A DNA stretch of 64,000 nucleotides. Source: Clavibacter californiensis. GTDB taxonomy: Bacteria; Actinomycetota; Actinomycetes; Actinomycetales; Microbacteriaceae. The notes under the pieces are model-generated. The model searched no databases. It was not told the DNA's origin and saw nothing but the letters and a program-made list of their open reading frames with translations. A program made the translations under genes and the position numbers. Below are positions 48,841 through 58,231 of this stretch, one piece after another. The stretch is taken from positions 1,178,001 to 1,242,000 of the forward strand of contig NZ_CP040792.1 in NCBI RefSeq assembly GCF_021952865.1, given 5' to 3'. The first letter of the stretch is position 1; every line of letters starts with the position of its first letter.

Positions 48841-50073
48841 ATGTCTGCTATCGAACCGCGTCGACTCCGCATCGCCATGGTCGGGACCCGGGGGGTCCCC
48901 GCCGCGTACGGCGGATTCGAGACCGCCATCGAGGAGATCGGGCAGCGCCTCGCCGCCCGCGGCCACGACGTCACCGTCTACTGCCGTTCCGCGAACCGCG
49001 CACGCCCGCGCACCCACCTCGGCATGACGCTCGTGCACCTGCCCGCGCTCAAGACCAAGTCGATCGAGACGCTCAGCCACACCGCGCTGTCCGCGATCCA
49101 TCTGGCCCTCGGCAAGCGCCAGGACGCGGCCTTCGTGTTCAACGCCGCCAACGCGCCGTTCGTCCCCCTCATCCGCTCGCGCGGCACGGCCACGGCCGTG
49201 CACGTGGACGGCCTCGAGTGGAAGCGCGGCAAGTGGGGCCGCATGGGGAAGAACTACTACCGGATCGCCGAGCAGATGGCCGTGAAGAACGCCGACGCGC
49301 TCATCTCCGACGCCCAGGGCATCGCGGACTACTACGACCACGAGTTCGGGATCCCCACGGAGCTGCTCACCTACGGCGCCAACATCCTGCGCGACCCCGC
49401 GAGCGACCGCCTCGCCGAGCTCGGCCTCGAGCCCGGCCAGTACCACCTCGTCGTCGCGCGCTTCGAGCCGGAGAACCACGTCGACGTCATCGTCGACGGG
49501 TACACCGCCTCGAAGGCGACCCTGCCGCTCGTCGTCGTCGGATCCGCGCCGTACTCCGCCGCGTACACCGACCGCATCGAGCAGGTCGCCACCGCCGACC
49601 CGCGCATCCAGCGCCTCGGCGGGGTGTGGGACCAGGAGCAGCTCGACCAGCTCTACGCCCACGCGCTCACCTACGTCCACGGCCACTCGGTCGGCGGCAC
49701 CAACCCGTCGCTGCTGCGCGCCATGGGCGCCGCGACCGCGACGCTCGCCAACGACAACGTGTTCAACCGCGACGTGCTCGGCGAGGACGGCCGCTTCTGG
49801 TCGGACGCCGCCGGCGTCGCCGCGCTCGTCGAGGGCGCCGAGGCGAACGCGGACGAGGCCGTCGCGATCGGCCGCCGCCTGCAGGAGCGCGCCGAGGAGA
49901 CCTACGACTGGGACGCCATCGCCGACGGCTACGAGGAGCTCGCCGCCCGCATGACCCGCGGCTACTCGACGCACGGCATGAGCCGCGGCGTCCGCTCGGC
50001 CACCCGCTGGGAGCCGGAGCTGCGCGCCAGCGACGCGAGCCGGACGTCCTTCCTCCTCGAGGAGAGCCGATGA
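48841..50073 (+). CDS. GT4-family glycosyltransferase with DUF1972 N-terminal domain
   Basis: A 410-residue cytoplasmic glycosyltransferase, two bases after the initiating transferase. The N-terminal DUF1972 domain starts RIAMVGTRGVPAAYGGFETA, the signature of rhamnosyltransferase-like GT4 enzymes in capsule loci, with HVDGLEWKRGKWG and SDAQGIADYY. The C-terminal GT-B domain has YHLVVARFEPENHVDVIVDG, GGVWDQEQLDQLYAHAL, and YVHGHSVGGTNPSLLRAMG, in which the usual E-x7-E is modified. It adds a sugar, perhaps rhamnose, to the lipid-linked repeat unit; donor and acceptor cannot be read. No clear ribosome site, suggesting coupling to the previous gene. Confidence 0.92.
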   Translation: MSAIEPRRLRIAMVGTRGVPAAYGGFETAIEEIGQRLAARGHDVTVYCRSANRARPRTHLGMTLVHLPALKTKSIETLSHTALSAIHLALGKRQDAAFVFNAANAPFVPLIRSRGTATAVHVDGLEWKRGKWGRMGKNYYRIAEQMAVKNADALISDAQGIADYYDHEFGIPTELLTYGANILRDPASDRLAELGLEPGQYHLVVARFEPENHVDVIVDGYTASKATLPLVVVGSAPYSAAYTDRIEQVATADPRIQRLGGVWDQEQLDQLYAHALTYVHGHSVGGTNPSLLRAMGAATATLANDNVFNRDVLGEDGRFWSDAAGVAALVEGAEANADEAVAIGRRLQERAEETYDWDAIADGYEELAARMTRGYSTHGMSRGVRSATRWEPELRASDASRTSFLLEESR

Positions 50074-50891
50074 CCGCCGCGACCGGCACCACGGCGCCCG
50101 CGCGCGACGAGTCGTACGCCGACGTCGTCCGCCGCCTGGCGAGCGCCCAGAAGAAGGCCGCCCGCGGCGCGCCCGCCTACTCGATCCGCGTCAACCGCCC
50201 GGCCGGCCGCCTGCTCGCCGCGTGGGCGTACCGCCGGGGGCTGACGCCGAACCAGGTGACCGCGATCAGCGCCGCCTTCACGTTCACCGGGATCGCCCTG
50301 ATCGCGCTCGTGCAGCCCGCCGCCTGGCTCGGCATCGCCGTGTGGTTGCTGCTCGCCGTCGGCTACGCGTTCGACTCGGCCGACGGCCAGGTCGCGCGCC
50401 TCCGCGGCGGCGGCTCGCTGTCGGGGGAGTGGCTCGACCACGTCGTCGACTGCATCAAGATCTCGTCGCTGCACCTCGCGGTGCTCGTGTCGATGTTCCG
50501 CTGGCCCGCCACGGACTCCGACGCGTGGCTGCTCGTGCCCGTCGTCTACGCGATCGTCGCGGCCGCGAGCTTCTTCGCGATGATCCTCAACGACCAGCTG
50601 AAGCGCGTGCACCAGGTCACGGGCGCCTCCGCCCCCGAGGCGGGCCGCTCGACGCTGCTGCGCTCGCTGCTCGTGATCCCCACCGACTACGGCTTCCTCT
50701 GCATCGTGTTCGCGCTGCTCGGCGCCCCCGTCGTCTTCCTCGCGGTCTACGCCCTGATGATGGTGGCGAACGCCGGGCACCTCGCTCTCGCGTCGGTCAA
50801 GTGGTTCCGCGACATGGGCGCGCTCGACGCGCGTCGTGCCGAGGCGGCGTCCGCGTCGTCCGGCGCCGGATCCGCGCGGGTGACCGCGTGA
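50070..50891 (+). CDS. CDP-alcohol phosphatidyltransferase-family membrane protein
   Basis: A 273-residue integral membrane enzyme overlapping the GT4 gene (ATGA). The catalytic CDP-alcohol phosphotransferase motif D-x2-D-G-x2-A-R-x8-G-x3-D-x3-D is intact: DSADGQVAR followed by SGEWLDHVVD. About six membrane segments. Before the motif are RLLAAWAYRRGLTPNQVTAIS, as in phospholipid synthases. Members transfer a phospho-alcohol group between a CDP-alcohol and an alcohol. Its setting between two glycosyltransferases suggests it adds a phospho-polyol to a glycan or glycolipid rather than making bulk phospholipid, possibly using the product of the TagD-like enzyme at 40550-41047. That link is inferred. 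Confidence 0.92.
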   Translation: MTAATGTTAPARDESYADVVRRLASAQKKAARGAPAYSIRVNRPAGRLLAAWAYRRGLTPNQVTAISAAFTFTGIALIALVQPAAWLGIAVWLLLAVGYAFDSADGQVARLRGGGSLSGEWLDHVVDCIKISSLHLAVLVSMFRWPATDSDAWLLVPVVYAIVAAASFFAMILNDQLKRVHQVTGASAPEAGRSTLLRSLLVIPTDYGFLCIVFALLGAPVVFLAVYALMMVANAGHLALASVKWFRDMGALDARRAEAASASSGAGSARVTA

Positions 50892-52129
50892 CCGCGTCCA
50901 CCGGCACGGAGCACGCGCTCGCCGGGGCCGTCGAGGAGGGCGCGGACCTCCGCGGCCGCACGATCCTCGTCGCGCACCCGAGCGCCGAGCTCTACGGATC
51001 CGACCGCGTGCTGCTCGAGAGCGTCGCGGGCCTCGTGTCCGCCGGCGCCCGCACCGTCGTGACCCTGCCCTCCGACGGCCCGCTCGTCGCCGCTCTCACG
51101 GGCGTCGGCGCGACCGTGCACCGCACGCCCACGCCCGTGCTGCGGAAGTCGATGCTGCGCCCCCGCGGCTTCGCGGCCCTCGTCGGCCAGTCCGCCCGCG
51201 GCCTGTCCGCGGGGCTCGGCCTCGTGCGCCGCACGCGCCCGGACGCCGTGTACGTCAACACCGTCACCATCCCGCTGTGGATCCTCGTCGGCCGCCTCGC
51301 CGGCCGCCCGGTCCTCGCCCACGTGCACGAGGCCGAGGGATCCGCGTCGCGCGTCGTCGGCACCGCGCTCGCCCTGCCGCTCGCGCTCGCCACGAGCGTC
51401 GTCGCGAACAGCCGCTACAGCGTCGACGTGCTCGGCCGTGCCCTCCCGCGGGTCGCGCACCGCGCCGAGGTCGTCTACAACGGCGTGCCCGGCCCCGCCG
51501 AGGTCGCGCCGGCGCGCGAGGCGCTCGACGGGGGCCTCCGGGTCCTCTACGTCGGCCGGCTGTCCGACCGCAAGGGCGTGGACGTCGCCGTCGAGGCGAT
51601 CGTCGAGCTCCGCGACCGCGGCGTCCCGGCGACCCTCGACATCGTGGGCGCCGTCTTCCCCGGCTACGAGGAATACGAGGAGCAGCTGCGCACCACGATC
51701 CGCGTGCTCGGCCTCGACGACCTGGTCACGATGCACGGCTTCCACGCCGACGTGACGCCGTTCCTCGCCGCCGCCGACGCGTGCGTCGTCCCCTCCCGGG
51801 TGGACGAGCCGTTCGGCAACACGGCCGTCGAGGCACTGCTGGCCGCGCGGCCCGTGGTGGTCAGCGACACCTCCGGCCTCCGCGAGGCCGCCGGCGGGTA
51901 CGAGTCGGCGCAGCTGGTGCCGCCCTCGGACCCGGCCGCCCTCGCGGACGCCCTCCAGGACATCCGGACGGACTGGGACGCGTACCGCGCCCGGGCCGCT
52001 CGCGATCGCTTCCGCGCCGAGCACCGGCACGGACCCGAGCTCTACCGGCAGCGCATCGCGCGGTCGGTGGGCGCGATGCTCAGCGCCACCCAGCGCCGCG
52101 GCAGCCCCCGACCGGCCAGCGCACGTTGA
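50888..52129 (+). CDS. GT4-family glycosyltransferase
   Basis: A 413-residue GT-B glycosyltransferase starting at GTG 50888 (GTGA overlap with the CDP-alcohol enzyme). The N-terminal domain has ILVAHPSAELYGSDRVLLES, typical of enzymes that recognise polyprenyl-linked glycans, and AVYVNTVTIPLWILVGRLAG-like segments. The C-terminal donor domain has VVYNGVPGPAEVA, LRVLYVGRLSDRKGVDVAVE and CVVPSRVDEPFGNTAVEALL with the E-x7-E nucleotide-sugar motif (EPFGNTAVE), then ARPVVVSDTSGLREAAGG. It extends the exopolysaccharide repeat unit. An N-terminal 22-residue extension is variable. The following giant gene is separated by 50 bases. Confidence 0.93.
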   Translation: MTASTGTEHALAGAVEEGADLRGRTILVAHPSAELYGSDRVLLESVAGLVSAGARTVVTLPSDGPLVAALTGVGATVHRTPTPVLRKSMLRPRGFAALVGQSARGLSAGLGLVRRTRPDAVYVNTVTIPLWILVGRLAGRPVLAHVHEAEGSASRVVGTALALPLALATSVVANSRYSVDVLGRALPRVAHRAEVVYNGVPGPAEVAPAREALDGGLRVLYVGRLSDRKGVDVAVEAIVELRDRGVPATLDIVGAVFPGYEEYEEQLRTTIRVLGLDDLVTMHGFHADVTPFLAAADACVVPSRVDEPFGNTAVEALLAARPVVVSDTSGLREAAGGYESAQLVPPSDPAALADALQDIRTDWDAYRARAARDRFRAEHRHGPELYRQRIARSVGAMLSATQRRGSPRPASAR

Positions 52130-52179
52130 CCACCGGCACCTCCCTCACCCGCTCCTCCCTCACCCGAAGCAAGGACACA

Positions 52180-55100
52180 ATGAGCATCCTCTCCTCCGCG
52201 GGACGTCGCATGGCCGCGATGACCGCGGCCGCCGCGGTCATCCTCTCCGCGGTCGTCATCGCGCAGCCCGCGATGGCCGACTCCGCGCCGGTCGACCCGA
52301 CCGACCCGAAGACGCCCGTCACGGTCACCGCAGACCCGCTGCCCACGACCCAGATCGACGGCGTCGCCTGGTCCCAGGTCGTCGTCGGCAACACGGTCTA
52401 CGTCGCCGGCAAGTTCCAGAACGCGCGCCCCGCGGGCGCCGCGGCCGGCACGAACCTCACGCCCCGCAGCAACCTGCTCGCGTACGACATCCGCACGGGC
52501 GCGCTCATCACGTCCTTCGCGCCGAAGCTCAACGCGCAGGCCCTCTCGGTCACCGCGTCGCCCGACGGCTCGCGCATCTACGTGGTCGGCGACTTCACCG
52601 ACATCGACGGCCAGGGCTACTACCGCGCGGCGGCGTTCAGCACCGCGACGGGCAAGATCGTCCCCGGGTTCCGCCCCATCATGGGCAGCCAGACCCGCAC
52701 GGTGAGCGCCTCGAACGACACCGTGTACCTCGGCGGGACCTTCCAGAGCGTCAACGGCGCCGCTCGGAAGTACCTCGCCGCGGTGTCCGCGACCGACGGC
52801 AGCACGAAGCCGTTCGTCGCGGATGCGGACACCGTCGTGGACGCGCTCACCCTCACGAAGGACGCGTCCAAGCTCATCGTCGGCGGCCGCTTCACGCAGC
52901 TGTCCGGCACGCCGACCTACGGGCTCGGCGCGGTGGATCCCGCCACGGGCGCCGCGCTCCCGTGGGCCGCGAACCAGCAGGTGAAGAACGCCGGCACCGA
53001 GTCCTCGATCACGAGCCTCTACGCGACCGACGACCGCGTCTACGGATCCGGCTACACGTTCGGCAACGGCGGCAACCTCGAGGGCGCCTTCTCGGCCGAC
53101 CCCAACACGGGCGTCGTGAACTGGGTCGAGGACTGCCACGGTGACACGTACTCGGTCTTCGCGACGAGCAAGGTCGCGTACGTCGCGGGCCACCCGCACT
53201 ACTGCGGCAACATCGGCGGCTTCCCGCAGACCGAGCCCTGGACCTTCCAGCACAGCCTCGCCTTCTCGAAGACCACCACGGGCACGGCCACGGCCGACCC
53301 GTACGGCTACCACAACTGGGCCGGCACGCCGTCCCCGTCGCTGCTCAACTGGTTCCCCAAGTACGTCACCGGCTCCTTCACGGGCCAGGGCCAGGCGGCC
53401 TGGAGCGTCAACGGCAACGAGGACTACATCGTCGTCGGCGGCGAGTTCCCGTTCGTGAACACCACCGCGCAGCAGGGCCTCGTCCGCTACGCCATGGCCA
53501 AGGACGCCCCGAACAAGGTCGGCCCGAACGGCAACGACCAGCTCGTCCCCAAGACGATCTCGTACACGAAGGGCGAGGCCCGCGTCTCGTGGCAGGCCAC
53601 CTTCGACCGCGACAACTCGCGCCTCACCTACAAGGTGATCCGCGACGGCAAGACGGCGACGCCCGTCTACCAGGTCACGCAGGACTCCACCTTCTGGCAG
53701 CGGCCGTCGATGGGCTTCATCGACAAGGGCCTCGCACCCGGCAGCTCGCACACGTACAAGGTCGTCGTCACGGACTCGGCGGGCAACTCCGTCGACCGCA
53801 ACGCCGCCGCTCCCGTGGTCATCACCGACCAGTCGGGCAGCGACGCGTACGCCACGAGCGTGAAGGACGACGGCGCGACCGCGTACTACCCGCTCGACGA
53901 GAAGGACGGCACCGCCGGGCTCGACCACGTCGCGTTCGAGGACCTCCGCGTGGACAACGCGACGCGCGGCGCCGCAGGCCCCATCGACGGATCCACCGCC
54001 ACCACCTTCTCCGGCCAGGACGGGTCGTTCGCGGTCACGCCGCAGGCGGTGAAGGCGCCGGACACGTTCAGCGTCGAGTCGTGGGTCAAGACGACCTCCA
54101 CGAACGGCGGCAAGGTCGTCGGCTTCGGCGGCAGCAGCACGGGCACGTCGGGCAACTACGACCGCATGGTCTACCTCGACAACGACGGCCGGATCCTCTT
54201 CGGCGTCTACACGGGCCAGACCCAGACGCTGAGCTCGACCCCCGGGTTCAACGACGGGAAGTGGCACCAGATCGTCGCCACGATGAGCTCCGCCGGCATG
54301 AAGCTGTTCGTCGACGGCAAGCTCGCCGGCCAGCGTGCGGACACGACCATCGGCCAGGACTACGTGGGCTACTGGCGCGTCGGCGGCGACAACCTCGGCG
54401 GCTGGCCCAACCAGCCCCGGAGCTACTACCTCGCCGGCGACATCGCGCAGGTCGCGGTCTACCCGACCGCCCTCACGCGCGCCGACGTGGTCGACCACCT
54501 GGTCGCCTCCGGCCGCACCTCGCCGATCCCCGCCGCTCCCTCGGACGCGTACGGCAAGGCCGTCTACGCGGCCGACCCGTCGTCCTACTGGCGCCTCGAC
54601 GACGCCGACGGCTCGACGACCCTGAAGGACGCCGGCCAGAACGACGTCGGCGCCAACGTCGGACGCAACGTGCGCTTCGGCCAGGCGGGCGCCCTCACCG
54701 GCCCGGTCGGGCAGGCGGCGGCGTTCTCCGACAGCATCGCGGTGAGCCAGCAGCGGATCTCCAACCCGCTGACGTACTCGCTCGAGATGTGGTTCCAGAC
54801 GACCACCACGCGCGGCGGCAAGCTGATCGGCTTCGGCGACAACGCCGATCCGTTCAACTTCTCCGGCAACTACGACCGTCACGTCTACATGCAGGACGAC
54901 GGACGCCTGCAGTTCGGCGTCTGGACCGGCCAGAGCAACCTCGCCACCTCCGACCGCGCGTACAACGACGGCCAGTGGCACCACATGGTCGCGTCGCAGG
55001 GATCCGACGGCCTGAAGCTCTACGTGGACGGCGACCTCGTCGGCCAGAACGGCCAGACGCAGGCGCAGTCCTACGACGGCTACTGGCGCATCGGCGGCGA

Positions 55101-58068
55101 CAACACGTGGGGCTCCTCCAGCGGCACCTTCGAGGGCCGCATGGACGAGGTCGCGGTCTACCCGACCGTGCTCACGCCCACCGCCGTCGCGACGCACTAC
55201 TCGCTCGGGACCAGCGGCCGCGTGCCGAACCAGGCCCCGAAGGCCGCGTTCACGCAGCGGGCGGACTTCCTGGCCGCGTCGTTCGACGCGTCCGGGTCCA
55301 CCGACGCCGACGGCACGGTCACGGGCTACGCCTGGGACTTCGGCGACGGCGTCCAGGCGGCCGGCGCGCAGCAGGCGCACACGTACGCCCAGGCCGGCGC
55401 CTACACGGTGACGCTCACGGTGACGGACGACCGCGGCACGACGAACCGCACGCAGCAGCAGGTCACGGTGCAGGCGGCCCCCGCCAACGTCGCGCCGACC
55501 GCCGTGGTGACCGCCACCGCGACGGACCTCACCGCGAAGCTCGACGGATCCGCCTCCACGGACGCCGACGGCACCGTCGCCTCCTACGCGTGGGACTTCG
55601 GCGACGGCAGCACGGGCACCGGCCCGACGCCGACGCACGCCTACGCCGCGGGCGGCACCTACACGGTGGCGCTGACGGTCACGGACGACAAGGGCCTCAC
55701 GGGCACCGCGTCCACGCAGGTCACGGTCGTGGCGCCCCCCGTGAACCGGGAGCCCACCGCGGTGATCGCCTCGACCACGACCGACCTGGTCGCGAACCTC
55801 GACGGACGCGCCTCCTCCGACCCGGACGGCACCATCGCGTCCTGGGCGTGGGAGTTCGGCGACGGGACGACCGGGACAGGGGCCTCCATCGCCCACCCGT
55901 ACGCGACGGCCGGCACGTACGCGGTCGCGCTGACGGTGACGGACGACAAGGGCGCGACCGGTCGCACGACCGCGAGCGTCACGGTCACCGCCCCGCCCGT
56001 GAACCAGGCGCCCGTCGCCCGCTTCACGAGCACCGCGGCGAACCTCGTCGCCTCGCTCGACGCCTCCGCGTCGACCGACCCCGACGGCACCGTGGCGTCC
56101 TACGCCTGGACCTTCGGCGACGGGACCACCGGCACGGGCCGCACCACGACCCACGCCTACGCGGCCGCCGGCACCTTCGCGGTGTCGCTCACGGTCACGG
56201 ACGACAAGGGCCTCGCCACGACGACCACCTCGCAGGTGACCGTCCAGGCGCCCGCGTCGAACGTGCTCGCGCAGGACTCGTTCGGCCGCACGGTCGCGAC
56301 GGGCTGGGGCACCGCCGAGCTCGGCGGCGCCTGGCGCGTCACGGGCGGCACGAACATCGTCAAGGTGCAGGACGGCACGGGCCAGGTCGTCTCGCCGAAG
56401 GGCGAGACCCGCACGATGACCCTCGACGCGGTGTCCACCACGTCGTCGGACGTCAGCGCGACCCTCTCGCTCGACTCCGTCCCCACGGGCGGCGGCTCCT
56501 ACACGCGGGTCACCTCCCGTCAGGTCGGCTCCGCCTTCTACCAGACGCAGGTCTGGATCAAGGCGACCGGGCAGATCCAGCTGGTGCAGTCGGAGGGGGC
56601 GTCGACCATCGGGTCGTACATCCTCCCCGGCACCACGTACCAGGCCGGCCAGCAGCTCCGCGTCCGCGTCCTGACGACCGGCACCTCGCCGACCACCGTC
56701 AAGGCGAAGGTGTGGGTCGCCGGTCAGGCCGAGCCCGCCGCCTGGCAGACGAGCGTCACCAGCTCGACCGCCGCGCTGCAGGCCGCCGGCTCCGTCGCGA
56801 TCCAGACCTACCTCTCGGGGTCGGCGACGGCGCCCGTCACGACGCGGATCGACGACCTCGTCGTCGCCCGCGACGGCCAGGCACCCGCCCCGGCGAACCA
56901 GGCTCCGACGGCGGCGTTCACGTCGACGGCGAAGGACCTGACGGCCTCGTTCGACGGATCCACCTCCGCCGACGCGGACGGCACGGTCGCCTCGTACGCC
57001 TGGGCGTTCGGGGACGGCACGACGGGCACCGGGAAGACGGTCGACCACGCCTACGCGAAGGCCGGCACGTACACGGCGTCGCTCACGGTGACGGATGACA
57101 AGGGCCTCGTCTCGGCGAAGAAGGACGGCACGGTCACGGTGACCGCACCGGTCGTCACGCCGGCGAACCAGGCTCCGACGGCGGCGTTCACGTCGACGGC
57201 GAAGGACCTGACGGCCTCGTTCGACGGATCCACCTCCGCCGACGCGGACGGCACGGTCGCCTCGTACGCCTGGGCGTTCGGGGACGGCACGACGGGCACC
57301 GGGAAGACGGTCGACCACGCCTACGCGAAGGCCGGCACGTACACGGCGTCGCTCACGGTGACGGATGACAAGGGCCTCGTCTCGGCGAAGAAGGACGGCA
57401 CGGTCACGGTGACCGCCCCGGTCGTCACGCCGCCCGCCGCCGGGATCCTCGCCCAGGACACCTTCACCCGCACCGCGGCCAACGGCTGGGGCACGGCGGA
57501 GACCGGGGGCGCCTGGCGCATCACGGGCAACGCCTCCATCCTCAAGGTGGCGGACGGGCGCGCGCAGGTGACGAGCCCCGCCGGCGAGACCCGCACCGCG
57601 AGCCTCGACGCCGTGAGCACCACCACCTCGGACGCGCAGGTCTCCTTCGCGCTCGACAAGGTGCCCACGGGCGGCGGCGCCTACGTGCGGATCAACTCCC
57701 GCCAGGTCGGCACGTCGTACTACCAGACGCAGGTCTGGGTGCGGTCGACCGGGCAGGTCATGATCGTGCAGTCCGAGAACGGCACCAACCTGAAGTCGGT
57801 GGTCGTTCCGAACCTCACGTACACGGCCGGGCAGCAGCTGCGGGTCCGCGTGCAGGTCACGGGCACGTCGCCCACCACGATGAACGCGAAGGTCTGGCCC
57901 GTCGGCCAGGCCGAGCCGACCGCGTGGCAGTCGACGACCACCGGGACCCTGGCCGCCCTGCAGACCGCGGGCACGTTCGGGATCCAGTCGTACCTGTCGA
58001 GCTCGGCAGCGGGACCCGTCGCGTTCACCCTCGACGACCTGCTGGTGACGGACGGCACCGCCCGGTGA
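52180..58068 (+). CDS. giant secreted LamG/PKD multidomain surface protein
   Basis: A 1962-residue exported protein with a signal peptide cleaved near residue 34 (IAQPAMA). In order: a propeller-like region (about 45-430; repeats like VYVAGKFQNA, IYVVGDFTDIDGQGYYRAAA, VYLGGTFQSVNG, LIVGGRFTQLSG), an Fn3-like segment (about 445-555), two LamG/concanavalin domains (about 557-775 and 790-1005), four PKD domains (about 1017-1360; each with A-W-x-F-G-D-G), a beta-sandwich module (about 1363-1560, DSFGRTVATGWGTAE), two nearly identical PKD domains (about 1572-1750) and a second copy of the module (about 1754-1962). No LPXTG or membrane anchor. Probably polysaccharide-binding surface scaffold or adhesin. 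ATG 52180 behind AAGGA. Confidence 0.92.
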   Translation: MSILSSAGRRMAAMTAAAAVILSAVVIAQPAMADSAPVDPTDPKTPVTVTADPLPTTQIDGVAWSQVVVGNTVYVAGKFQNARPAGAAAGTNLTPRSNLLAYDIRTGALITSFAPKLNAQALSVTASPDGSRIYVVGDFTDIDGQGYYRAAAFSTATGKIVPGFRPIMGSQTRTVSASNDTVYLGGTFQSVNGAARKYLAAVSATDGSTKPFVADADTVVDALTLTKDASKLIVGGRFTQLSGTPTYGLGAVDPATGAALPWAANQQVKNAGTESSITSLYATDDRVYGSGYTFGNGGNLEGAFSADPNTGVVNWVEDCHGDTYSVFATSKVAYVAGHPHYCGNIGGFPQTEPWTFQHSLAFSKTTTGTATADPYGYHNWAGTPSPSLLNWFPKYVTGSFTGQGQAAWSVNGNEDYIVVGGEFPFVNTTAQQGLVRYAMAKDAPNKVGPNGNDQLVPKTISYTKGEARVSWQATFDRDNSRLTYKVIRDGKTATPVYQVTQDSTFWQRPSMGFIDKGLAPGSSHTYKVVVTDSAGNSVDRNAAAPVVITDQSGSDAYATSVKDDGATAYYPLDEKDGTAGLDHVAFEDLRVDNATRGAAGPIDGSTATTFSGQDGSFAVTPQAVKAPDTFSVESWVKTTSTNGGKVVGFGGSSTGTSGNYDRMVYLDNDGRILFGVYTGQTQTLSSTPGFNDGKWHQIVATMSSAGMKLFVDGKLAGQRADTTIGQDYVGYWRVGGDNLGGWPNQPRSYYLAGDIAQVAVYPTALTRADVVDHLVASGRTSPIPAAPSDAYGKAVYAADPSSYWRLDDADGSTTLKDAGQNDVGANVGRNVRFGQAGALTGPVGQAAAFSDSIAVSQQRISNPLTYSLEMWFQTTTTRGGKLIGFGDNADPFNFSGNYDRHVYMQDDGRLQFGVWTGQSNLATSDRAYNDGQWHHMVASQGSDGLKLYVDGDLVGQNGQTQAQSYDGYWRIGGDNTWGSSSGTFEGRMDEVAVYPTVLTPTAVATHYSLGTSGRVPNQAPKAAFTQRADFLAASFDASGSTDADGTVTGYAWDFGDGVQAAGAQQAHTYAQAGAYTVTLTVTDDRGTTNRTQQQVTVQAAPANVAPTAVVTATATDLTAKLDGSASTDADGTVASYAWDFGDGSTGTGPTPTHAYAAGGTYTVALTVTDDKGLTGTASTQVTVVAPPVNREPTAVIASTTTDLVANLDGRASSDPDGTIASWAWEFGDGTTGTGASIAHPYATAGTYAVALTVTDDKGATGRTTASVTVTAPPVNQAPVARFTSTAANLVASLDASASTDPDGTVASYAWTFGDGTTGTGRTTTHAYAAAGTFAVSLTVTDDKGLATTTTSQVTVQAPASNVLAQDSFGRTVATGWGTAELGGAWRVTGGTNIVKVQDGTGQVVSPKGETRTMTLDAVSTTSSDVSATLSLDSVPTGGGSYTRVTSRQVGSAFYQTQVWIKATGQIQLVQSEGASTIGSYILPGTTYQAGQQLRVRVLTTGTSPTTVKAKVWVAGQAEPAAWQTSVTSSTAALQAAGSVAIQTYLSGSATAPVTTRIDDLVVARDGQAPAPANQAPTAAFTSTAKDLTASFDGSTSADADGTVASYAWAFGDGTTGTGKTVDHAYAKAGTYTASLTVTDDKGLVSAKKDGTVTVTAPVVTPANQAPTAAFTSTAKDLTASFDGSTSADADGTVASYAWAFGDGTTGTGKTVDHAYAKAGTYTASLTVTDDKGLVSAKKDGTVTVTAPVVTPPAAGILAQDTFTRTAANGWGTAETGGAWRITGNASILKVADGRAQVTSPAGETRTASLDAVSTTTSDAQVSFALDKVPTGGGAYVRINSRQVGTSYYQTQVWVRSTGQVMIVQSENGTNLKSVVVPNLTYTAGQQLRVRVQVTGTSPTTMNAKVWPVGQAEPTAWQSTTTGTLAALQTAGTFGIQSYLSSSAAGPVAFTLDDLLVTDGTAR
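56891..57430 (+). repeat. 270-base perfect-period tandem duplication encoding two PKD domains
   Basis: Copy 1 (56891-57160) and copy 2 (57161-57430) appear identical except for one base (A at 57147, C at 57417), each encoding 90 residues, one PKD domain. The other PKD domains of the protein differ far more, so this duplication is recent or kept uniform by recombination. Confidence 0.93.
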
Positions 58069-58083
58069 TCTGACGCGAGACGA

Positions 58084-58131
58084 CGACGCCCCGGCATGCG
58101 GGTCCCCACGGACCTGCACGCCGGGGCGTCG
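58084..58131 (+). terminator. terminator hairpin after the giant surface protein gene
   Basis: CGACGCCCCGGC (58084-58095) pairs perfectly with GCCGGGGCGTCG (58120-58131), with a further inner GGTCC/GGACC pairing, starting 15 bases after the stop. Confidence 0.85.
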
Positions 58132-58231
58132 CACTGACATGATCTACAGGGCCGTTCCACGGCCGGGGGAATGAAGGAGGGGGACACATGGCGGCATCGC
58201 GCCTGCGTGCGCTCCCGGGGGAGGGGGCGCG

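Noticed and set aside
52042-58140. Leftward open frame of 2032 codons opposite the giant surface protein
   Set aside because: Mirror of the PKD/LamG gene, including mirrored repeats; no start site, signal or motif.
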